A stretch of 64,000 bases of DNA. Origin: Acinetobacter calcoaceticus (GTDB lineage Bacteria > Pseudomonadota > Gammaproteobacteria > Pseudomonadales > Moraxellaceae). The stretch spans positions 62,001-126,000 of the forward strand of contig NZ_LS999521.1 of the NCBI RefSeq assembly GCF_900520355.1, written 5' to 3'. The notes under the pieces were generated by a model. It was not told where the DNA came from and made no database searches. It saw only the letters and a list, made by a program, of their open reading frames with translations. Positions 57,470-64,000 of this stretch are shown one piece after another. The translations under genes and the position numbers were made by a program. Position 1 is the stretch's first letter, and every line of letters begins with the position of its first letter.

Positions 57470-58624
57470 TTAACATTGATTCAAAATTTCTCCAGCTTTT
57501 TGCAGAGTCTCATCATTTTTAGCAAAGCAGAAACGAATTAGGCGTAAGGACTCTGGCGCGTGCTGATAGAAAACTGAAACAGGAATAGCCACAATTTTGT
57601 GTTGTTCGGCTAGAAACTGGCACATTTCAACATCGTTCAGGTCAGGCCGAATTTGGCTGTAATCGAGATTTTGAAAATAAGTGCCTTGAGAAGGCTTAAG
57701 CAAGAAACGACTATTATGGATCGCCTGATTAAAACGATCTCGTTTAGTCTGGTAAAACTGCGAAAGCTCTTGAATATGTTCTGGATGTTGCTCCATATAT
57801 TGCGCTAGAGCAATCTGACAAGGTGTAGTGCCACAGAAGTTCGCATATTGATAAATTTGACGGAATAACCGCATTAACTCAGGTGAGGCGACGCAATAAC
57901 CTGTTTTCCAACCCGTCACATGAAAGGTTTTTCCAAAAGAACCAATCACAAGACTACGCTCTCTGAGCTCTGGAAAATGCAATGCACTAAAGTGTTGTTG
58001 TCCATCAAAAACTAAATGTTCATAGACTTCATCGGATAAAATCACAATGTTTTTATCTTGAATCAGTTCAATAAGTTCTAACCAGTCTTGTTTATCCCAG
58101 ATTGTCCCTGTCGGATTATGGGGAGTATTCACCACAATCATACGAGTTTTGTCATTAATCAAATCTTTAACGTGTTGCCAGTTCACCTTAAAGTCTGGAG
58201 CTTCAAGCGCAATATGAATCGCTTTACCACCTGCTAACTGAACAGAAGGGCCATAGCTGTCATAACTTGGGTCAAAAATAATGACTTCATCGCCCGCATT
58301 GATGCATGCTTGTATTGCACAAAAAATTGCAATGGTTGCGCCAGGAGTAATGGTAATTTGCGTTACAGGATCAAGTTGAAGTTGGTCGCGTTGCTGAAAT
58401 TGTAAAGCAAGCTGTTCACGTAAAGCGAGAATACCATCACCAGGTGGATATTGGTTATGTCCAGCTAAAGTTGCCTGAGCTAAAGCTTCCAGCAGGGCAG
58501 GCGGTGCTGGAAAATCTGGAAAGCCCTGCGACAGGTTGAGTGCACCTAGTCGCTGTGCCATTGCCGTCATGGTACTGAAAATAGTAACGCCTTGCGTGGC
58601 CAATTTTGACTGAAGCTGTAGCAT
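57470..58624 (-). CDS. PLP-dependent aminotransferase (methionine aminotransferase-like)
   Basis: The 384-residue fold-type I enzyme has the cofactor lysine Lys232 in GSFGKTFHVTGWKTGYCV, with NTPHNPTG at 166-173 and LSQGFPDFPAP near 31-41. These match the YbdL/KYAT branch that uses methionine, aromatic amino acids or kynurenine. It may supply 2-oxo acids or work in methionine salvage. The DUF445 gene follows it upstream on the same strand, with a 28-base gap. Confidence 0.87.
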   Translation of the reverse strand: MLQLQSKLATQGVTIFSTMTAMAQRLGALNLSQGFPDFPAPPALLEALAQATLAGHNQYPPGDGILALREQLALQFQQRDQLQLDPVTQITITPGATIAIFCAIQACINAGDEVIIFDPSYDSYGPSVQLAGGKAIHIALEAPDFKVNWQHVKDLINDKTRMIVVNTPHNPTGTIWDKQDWLELIELIQDKNIVILSDEVYEHLVFDGQQHFSALHFPELRERSLVIGSFGKTFHVTGWKTGYCVASPELMRLFRQIYQYANFCGTTPCQIALAQYMEQHPEHIQELSQFYQTKRDRFNQAIHNSRFLLKPSQGTYFQNLDYSQIRPDLNDVEMCQFLAEQHKIVAIPVSVFYQHAPESLRLIRFCFAKNDETLQKAGEILNQC

Positions 58625-58652
58625 ATTGTTCTCTTATTAAAAATATTTAAAG

Positions 58653-59963
58653 TTATAAAATTGATTCGATAACCGCCCGTATTACGCCTAGTGTTAAGCC
58701 GATAAATGCCCCGACTACAACGCCGTTCACACGGATCATATGCAAGTCGCCACCGACTTCGTTTTCAATTTTCCCGATCATTTCACGTGAGTCCCATTCA
58801 TGAATGCGTTCACTGACATAGCGGATGATTTTGTGACTATATTGGTCCGTAAAATTCATCGCAAGACCTGTCATTTCATGATTTAAAACTTCGCGGACTT
58901 TTGCATTCTGAACGAGATTTTCACCCAACTGTTGAATAGCGGCCTGAAGGTTCATTGCGATACCAGAGTCTTTTTTCATTAAATCTTCTTTAATGGCATC
59001 ACACAAAATGGTCACTGCACCACTAATAAAATTCAAGACTTGTGGACTATCTAAAAGGGCATCTTTCCCGCTGTTGAGGCGTTGACTGGCAGCACTGTCC
59101 GGTTTTGCCAGCTCAAGCATGAGAGCATGCGCTACCGTTTCAATTTCTTGGCGCCATGGGTGTTCATGGTCTGCTAGCATCGATTCTACTTTTTCAACCA
59201 GTGAATCGATTGTTCGTTGCTGAACATCAATACCAATCCAGCTTGCACCTTTTGCAAGTGACCAGACACCAAGTGCTTTAAACATTTTTCGGGTTAATTC
59301 ACGGGTTTTATCTGGATTTTGTACCACCCACTCATGAGCGATATCGAGTCCGCGTTGTAAAACGTCTTGGTGAAAGTCATTTTCCAGCACGGCGCGTAAC
59401 ATTTCACTCGCAAGTTTGTTAACTTGTGTATTACGTACCCATTGCACACTATTGTTTTGCACAAAATTTGCAATTTGCTCTTGGCTGACAAACTCAAAAA
59501 TTTTCGGCACAGTTTGCTGAATAAGCTGCACCACTTGTGTATTGTTTTGTGGACTTGCCAACCATTGACCAATTGCGAGGCTTAAGTCAGTTTTTTCTAA
59601 GCTTCGTTCTACCACTTGAGGCGAAAGAAAATTTTCCTGTACAAAACGGCCCATTGACTCTGCAATACGCGCTTTATTACGTGGAATAATTTCGGTGTGA
59701 TCGCGTAGAAATTTAGGAATGGGTAATTTACCAAAGGGGTTCCGAAACAGAACTGTAATGGCATACCAGTCAGCTAATCCACCAACTACACCAGCTTCTG
59801 CTCCTAGCATCAAAATATGAATAAATTCTGTGTATTCTGGCAGAAAGCGATCGACCACCATCAGCGCAACCCACAGCACAATCACGATGATAAGCGCTAG
59901 AGTGGCAAAATATTTGCTACGTTTAAGACTGGGCACGTGGTGAACTTCTTCTGCCATGTTCAT
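58653..59963 (-). CDS. DUF445 family membrane protein
   Basis: The 436-residue protein has two N-terminal hydrophobic segments (about 20-35 and 50-75) with GAEAGVVGGLADWYAITVLFRNPFGKLPIPK, the DUF445 signature. A long helical cytosolic or periplasmic middle and a C-terminal membrane helix (VGAFIGLTLGVIRAVI) follow. No function is known. It lies between the aminotransferase and a lipoprotein gene. Confidence 0.82.
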   Translation of the reverse strand: MNMAEEVHHVPSLKRSKYFATLALIIVIVLWVALMVVDRFLPEYTEFIHILMLGAEAGVVGGLADWYAITVLFRNPFGKLPIPKFLRDHTEIIPRNKARIAESMGRFVQENFLSPQVVERSLEKTDLSLAIGQWLASPQNNTQVVQLIQQTVPKIFEFVSQEQIANFVQNNSVQWVRNTQVNKLASEMLRAVLENDFHQDVLQRGLDIAHEWVVQNPDKTRELTRKMFKALGVWSLAKGASWIGIDVQQRTIDSLVEKVESMLADHEHPWRQEIETVAHALMLELAKPDSAASQRLNSGKDALLDSPQVLNFISGAVTILCDAIKEDLMKKDSGIAMNLQAAIQQLGENLVQNAKVREVLNHEMTGLAMNFTDQYSHKIIRYVSERIHEWDSREMIGKIENEVGGDLHMIRVNGVVVGAFIGLTLGVIRAVIESIL

Positions 59964-59976
59964 AAATTTATCCTAT

Positions 59977-60540
59977 TCATTTTTGTTTTACTGGCGGCTC
60001 AGGCGGGGGCAACAGCTCTCCTGTCGGACTCAATCCATATTTTTGTCCGATTGATTTCAAGATCAATGTCGCATCAAAAGCGTCCTGAGGAGCCTGCTTT
60101 TGATCCCGATAACATTCAATAGTATACGACACTTGAACAGGGTCGATATTGACCACTTGTGGGTAATCATAGAACGGATCATGCCAGAAACCAGGGTAGC
60201 GACGACCGTAACCATATGGGTAAAAGCTTGGGGCAGATGGATAGACCACAGCCTGACGTGGTGGTTTCTGACTTTGATTACTTGGGTCATTTTGCACTTT
60301 AAAAAAGCGGAAACCTTTTTGTACCGTCGTTTGTGCTGATTTCACCAAGGTAATTTCTTCGGCTGCGCCATAACTCATGTTTGGGTCTGCTTGAAAGCTG
60401 ATCCGAAAAGTTTGTGCATTGAGAGGATAGGCCGAGAATTGTCCGAGCTGGTCAAAGGTTCGTGGTTTACTTGGCGTTGTCGCACAGGCAGTTAAAGTTA
60501 AGGCAGTGCCTAAAGCTAAACAAAGAGAGAGATATTTCAT
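59977..60540 (-). CDS. Putative lipoprotein
   Basis: The ATG at 60540 has GGGAG upstream and gives 187 residues with a lipobox LTAC (Cys near 19). The mature part has a beta-rich domain with ECYRDQKQAPQD, preceded by a proline/tyrosine-rich stretch (about 95-130). It is like the CC0125/CC1285-type lipoproteins. It is probably outer-membrane-anchored; function unknown. A 13-base gap separates it from the DUF445 gene. Confidence 0.78.
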   Translation of the reverse strand: MKYLSLCLALGTALTLTACATTPSKPRTFDQLGQFSAYPLNAQTFRISFQADPNMSYGAAEEITLVKSAQTTVQKGFRFFKVQNDPSNQSQKPPRQAVVYPSAPSFYPYGYGRRYPGFWHDPFYDYPQVVNIDPVQVSYTIECYRDQKQAPQDAFDATLILKSIGQKYGLSPTGELLPPPEPPVKQK

Positions 60541-60598
60541 GATGAACTCCCAGCTGAGCATTAAAAATAGATGACTCAGCGTTAAAAATTAAGAAGTT

Positions 60599-61138
60599 TT
60601 AAAAACTACTGTTGGGTTCTAATAAAAATTCGGTTTCCTCTGGAGTGGAGACACGTCCAAGAATCGTATTGCGATGAGGATAACGTCCAAAGCGATCTAT
60701 AATCACTTTATGCTTTTTCTCAAAGCTTAAGTTAATTTCATTGCCGAGGCGTTGAAATAGTTTCAAGGCAAACTCATGAATCAGTTTTGATTCACTATGC
60801 ATAAACGGCATATATAAAAAAGAGCGTTGCTCTGGATTAAGCTGTGCGTCCAATTGCAAACTAATAGCTTCTTGTGCCAACGCTAAGGCTAAGCTGTCAT
60901 AGGCAAAAGATTGGGGCTGATCACGATAAATGTTGCGAGAAAACTGGTCTAGTACAATAATCTCTGCCAGACGGCCTTCAGCCGTTTTTCTCCAAGACCA
61001 GAGTTCTGCTTGAGTTGCCTGTCGATGAACGTCAGAAAAATTTTCACGAATTTTTTTGTCAAAATCATCACTTTTTGCAAACCAAAGTGAACGGTGTTCA
61101 GGTGAAAACCAGAAGTTTAAAATGTCTTGATCGTTCAT
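60599..61138 (-). CDS. DUF924 family protein
   Basis: The 179-residue all-helical product matches DUF924: DILNFWFSPEHRSLWFAKSDDFD at the start, the IIVLDQFSRNIYRD core and FGRYPHRNTILGRVSTPEE near the end. It is TPR-like in fold, function unknown. It diverges from gshA. Confidence 0.85.
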   Translation of the reverse strand: MNDQDILNFWFSPEHRSLWFAKSDDFDKKIRENFSDVHRQATQAELWSWRKTAEGRLAEIIVLDQFSRNIYRDQPQSFAYDSLALALAQEAISLQLDAQLNPEQRSFLYMPFMHSESKLIHEFALKLFQRLGNEINLSFEKKHKVIIDRFGRYPHRNTILGRVSTPEETEFLLEPNSSF

Positions 61139-61306
61139 GATATTGACAACTCTTTAGCAATTATTCTTCAATAAAATCACAATTCTTTCGTGTCTTAAAT
61201 AACAAGATTGTGATAAAAATTGCCAAACTGGAATGATGTGAGTATATAAATAGCCGTATCATCTCACGATTTTGTATATAGTGATCTTTAATAAGCGAGC
61301 AAATGC

Positions 61307-62884
61307 ATGAGTCAACCCACTACACCATCTCAATCAGTTATTCCTGCTTGGGTGGATTCGTCGCTACTACAAGGCATGTTACGTGGAATAGAGCGTGAAA
61401 GCCTACGTATGCAAAGTAATGGGTTCTTATCGCAAGAGTTACATCCAAAAGCATTAGGTTCGGCTTTAACACATCCGCAAATTACGACTGATTATTCAGA
61501 AGCATTGATGGAGTTTATTACTTCTCCAAAGCCAACCATTGGTGAAGCTTTGCATGAGCTCACTGATATCCATGCGATTGTGCATCGTCATCTAGAAAAT
61601 GGTGAAAAACTCTGGCCGCTGTCTATGCCATGTATGTTAGACGACAATGAAGAACGGATTCGTCTAGCGCAATACGGCACTTCTAATATTGGTCGCTTTA
61701 AAACACTATATCGTCGTGGTTTGGGAATTCGATATGGTCGTCGTATGCAGACGATTTCAGGTGTGCATTACAACTTATCTTTTCCTGATACGCTTTTTGC
61801 TGAATTGCAGGCACAAGAAACAGATGAACAATTAAAATCATTAAGTTTGCAGGATTATCGCAGCCATCGTTATTTTGGCCTCATTCGTAATTTTATCCGC
61901 TTAACACCACTGGTTATGTTTTTAGTGGGAGCGAGCCCAACAGTATGCCGCTGTTTTTTAACCGGACATAAACATCAGTTGTTGCCTTTAATCAAAGGTT
62001 CATACTATTTGCCGTATGCTACAGCTTTACGTATGGGACGCTTGGGCTATCAAAACTCTGCTCAAAAAAGCTTAGGTATTCATTACAACAATTTGACTGG
62101 CTATCTGGATGGTTTACAAAAAGCCGTTCATTCTCCTTACCCACCATTTAGTCGTTTAGGGTTAAATGATGCCGCTGGTGAGCCGTTGCAAATTAATGAC
62201 CATGTTTTGCAGATCGAGAATGAATATTACAGTCTAGTCCGTCCAAAACAGGTGCCTCAAGCAGGTGAAACGCCGTCTCAAGCCTTAAAAAATCGAGGGG
62301 TGGGATATGTTGAGCTACGTGCTGTTGATGTAAACCCATACTCGGCAATTGGTGTTGATGAAATAACGGCAGGCTTCCTTGAAGTGTTAGCACTTTATTG
62401 TTTGCTAAGTGACAGCCCAGAGTTGTTAGGCCCTGAGCAAGACTTGATTGAAAAGAACCAGACGGAAGTGGTAAACCGAGGTCGTGCGCCGAACGCAACC
62501 ATTACAGATTCAAATGGGTCTTATCACATCGAAGATTGGGCACGTTTGCATATTGCTCAAATGCAAGATTGTGCAGAATTACTCGATCAGACTTATGCAA
62601 CAGACTTATACAGTTCAGCATTGGCAGTTATGCAAGCGCGAATTGATGAAGTTGATGAAACTTTATCTGCCCATGTCATCGACGATACGCTAAAGCATGG
62701 TGGAACTTGGAGTTTTGGTAGTCACATGGCGCAATTACATGCTGAAAGTTATGAACAGCATGAGCTTAGTGTGGGCACTTTGAAACATTTTGAACAGTTG
62801 GCTGCACAATCTTTACAGCAGCAAGAACAACTTGAGCACGATACTCAGATCAGTTTTGATCAATATCTTGAACAATATCGATAA
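61307..62884 (+). CDS. gshA: Glutamate-cysteine ligase
   Basis: GshA makes gamma-glutamylcysteine, the first glutathione step; glutathione is also used by maiA in this window. The 525-residue length fits the proteobacterial type. Motifs seen include [10 protein letters not shown] (N-terminal), [40 protein letters not shown] and a C-terminal [13 protein letters not shown]. The dsbB start follows by 16 bases. Confidence 0.96.
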   Translation: MSQPTTPSQSVIPAWVDSSLLQGMLRGIERESLRMQSNGFLSQELHPKALGSALTHPQITTDYSEALMEFITSPKPTIGEALHELTDIHAIVHRHLENGEKLWPLSMPCMLDDNEERIRLAQYGTSNIGRFKTLYRRGLGIRYGRRMQTISGVHYNLSFPDTLFAELQAQETDEQLKSLSLQDYRSHRYFGLIRNFIRLTPLVMFLVGASPTVCRCFLTGHKHQLLPLIKGSYYLPYATALRMGRLGYQNSAQKSLGIHYNNLTGYLDGLQKAVHSPYPPFSRLGLNDAAGEPLQINDHVLQIENEYYSLVRPKQVPQAGETPSQALKNRGVGYVELRAVDVNPYSAIGVDEITAGFLEVLALYCLLSDSPELLGPEQDLIEKNQTEVVNRGRAPNATITDSNGSYHIEDWARLHIAQMQDCAELLDQTYATDLYSSALAVMQARIDEVDETLSAHVIDDTLKHGGTWSFGSHMAQLHAESYEQHELSVGTLKHFEQLAAQSLQQQEQLEHDTQISFDQYLEQYR

Positions 62885-62900
62885 TAAAACGAGGTTTTAC

Positions 62901-63422
62901 ATGCGATTAAGTTACCGTTTGGTGAGTGGACTACTTGTTTTAGCAAGTATTGTCGGCATGTCTTTTGCGTTGTATCTGGAACATGTAAAAGGTTTAGAGC
63001 CATGTCCGCTCTGTATTTTTCAACGTGTTGGCTTAATGGCAATGGGCCTTATAGCACTGATTGCATTTTTGCATAACCCAGTTTCTAACGCGGTTAAACG
63101 CTTTTATGCATTTTTGGCTGGCATCGCGATTTTATGGTCAGTAAGTGTGGCAGGACGTCATGTCTGGCTACAACATTTACCCCCAGATCAAGTACCAAGC
63201 TGTGGTCCAGGCTTAAACTATTTAGTTGATGCCTTACCAATGAAAACAGTTTTACAAGAAGTCTTGTCGGGTTCAGGTGAGTGTGCAGCAATTGACTGGG
63301 CCTTCTTAGGCCAATCTTTACCAGTTTGGTCATTGGTCTATTTTATTTTGCTATTACTAGTCTGTTTATGGCAATTGTTCCGCTTCTATCCAGTGTTTAA
63401 GACCGCTAAAAAAAGAGTTTAA
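62901..63422 (+). CDS. dsbB: Disulfide bond formation protein DsbB
   Basis: DsbB reoxidises DsbA with ubiquinone in the inner membrane. The ATG at 62901, with CGAGG upstream, gives 173 residues and four membrane segments. Both cysteine pairs are present: Cys35/Cys38 in [12 protein letters not shown] and Cys101/Cys128 in the second periplasmic loop (PSCGPG and GECAAIDW). The quinone-ring arginine RVG is seen. It is probably co-transcribed with gshA. Confidence 0.96.
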   Translation: MRLSYRLVSGLLVLASIVGMSFALYLEHVKGLEPCPLCIFQRVGLMAMGLIALIAFLHNPVSNAVKRFYAFLAGIAILWSVSVAGRHVWLQHLPPDQVPSCGPGLNYLVDALPMKTVLQEVLSGSGECAAIDWAFLGQSLPVWSLVYFILLLLVCLWQLFRFYPVFKTAKKRV

Positions 63423-63429
63423 ATAGATT

Positions 63430-63462
63430 AAAAAAAGCCCAACATTGTGTTGGGCTTTTTTT
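63430..63462 (+). terminator. Intrinsic terminator of gshA-dsbB
   Basis: AAGCCCAAC-attgt-GTTGGGCTT is flanked by A and T. Confidence 0.88.
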
Positions 63463-63580
63463 ATTGTTTTAGAATTAATCAAAATATAAAAAAACGAATT
63501 GAAAAAAAGAATAATGTTGTAGACAGATAGGTCTGTTTTTTATAAAGTGCAGCCGTTTTATATCCTTATGATTATAAAAA

Positions 63581-64000
63581 ATGTTTTTTAATATCTTTAA
63601 TGTTTTGGAAAAAGTAGGATTAAGTGCGCAGAAACGTGCGATCCACGTGCAATTTTCTAATGAATTGCTCAATCACCAAGTTTTTTTACAACGTATAGAA
63701 GGCCAACATCAGCTAAATGGGGGAATTGAAGCTGAGTTAATTTGCCTTTCGACGAGTACCCAAATTGCATTGAAGCAGTTTATAGGTGTTCAGGTTGCTG
63801 TTGATCAGGTTACAGATTCGGGCCAATTATTTCGAACTACAGGAATTGTGACTGAAGCCAGTTATGGCCAAAGTGATGGTGCTTTAACGCTTTATAAATT
63901 GACCTTAAAAGACACGACAAATTTATGGCATAAACGCCGTAACAGTCGTGTTTTTATGAATAAAAGTATCGTAGAAATTACCGAAGTTCTATTCAAAGAA
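63581..64000 (+). CDS. vgrG: VgrG-type type VI secretion tip protein, N-terminal fragment
   Basis: From the ATG at 63581 the frame stays open for 140 codons to the window edge. The start MFFNIFNVLEKVGLSAQKRA is followed by IHVQFSNELLNHQVFLQRIEG, then QFIGVQVAVDQVTDSG, TGIVTEASYGQSDGALTLYKLTLKD and the TLWHKRRNSRVFMNKSI type block. These are the N-terminal gp27-like domain features of Acinetobacter VgrG. Full-length VgrG is much longer, and its effector and immunity genes would lie to the right. No strong ribosome site was seen. Confidence 0.85.
   Translation, partial: MFFNIFNVLEKVGLSAQKRAIHVQFSNELLNHQVFLQRIEGQHQLNGGIEAELICLSTSTQIALKQFIGVQVAVDQVTDSGQLFRTTGIVTEASYGQSDGALTLYKLTLKDTTNLWHKRRNSRVFMNKSIVEITEVLFKE

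Noticed and set aside
1..64000. CRISPR array, insertion sequences or integrase genes
   Set aside because: No regularly spaced repeats, transposase or integrase motifs were found in either strand of the coding frames.

Overview
The window looks like chromosomal DNA of an Acinetobacter of the baumannii/calcoaceticus complex. Gene content, AT-rich composition, the zinc-starvation GTPase gene zigA beside the histidine-utilisation (hut) genes, and several lineage-typical gene orders all point there. No insertion sequence, integrase, rRNA, tRNA or CRISPR array was seen. Most of the window is core chromosome.

Layout. 1-7.5 kb: the tail of a PQQ-type sugar dehydrogenase, rarA, a formate/nitrite transporter, the dapA-bamC-purC unit, pncA, a bile acid:sodium symporter-type carrier and a DUF523 gene. 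7.5-14.5 kb: a tyrosine/homogentisate catabolic island (hpd, IclR regulator, a VOC enzyme, maiA, fahA, an aromatic amino acid permease) with repeated TTATG-N5-CATAA dyads at both divergent promoter regions. 14.6-16.7 kb: two genes with near-perfect Zur-box palindromes (an M15-like lipoprotein and zigA). 16.7-17.8 kb: an acyltransferase. 18.2-26.7 kb: a complete hut system (hutCD, then hutUHTIG), with a TGTATATACA operator ahead of each unit. 27-29.7 kb: a DUF885 metallopeptidase and murI. 29.8-32.5 kb is the only clearly accessory stretch. It holds an unfamiliar 404-residue protein with lectin-like ends, a decayed second copy of the murI 3' end, a strongly folded non-coding segment, and a small Cys-rich secreted protein followed by a second folded segment.

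32.6-39.3 kb: a long minus-strand unit, ribBA-ribE-nusB-thiL-pgpA-glmU-glmS, combining riboflavin, thiamine, phospholipid and UDP-GlcNAc synthesis. 39.5-51.8 kb: a membrane protein of unknown function, serB, small proteins, an SCP2 protein, dtd, pncB, a sulfurtransferase-psd pair, an acetamidase/formamidase, an orphan solute-binding protein and a secreted alpha/beta hydrolase. 51.9-54.1 kb: phoBR with a four-unit Pho-box-like array upstream. 54.2-57.4 kb: a TetR regulator diverging from a short-chain dehydrogenase across a perfect inverted repeat, then a MATE pump. 57.5-63.4 kb: an aminotransferase, DUF445, lipoprotein and DUF924 genes, then gshA-dsbB. The right edge cuts into a vgrG gene of a type VI secretion system.

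How the genes fit together: zinc starvation (Zur) would induce zigA next to hut, so that free histidine, a zinc ligand, can be broken down. The tyrosine island makes homogentisate (hpd) and degrades maleylacetoacetate (maiA, fahA), but it contains no cupin-type homogentisate dioxygenase. A VOC protein with an intact His-His-Glu metal triad occupies that place in the operon. This gap and the murI-flanked accessory segment with its folded RNAs are the best leads in the window.
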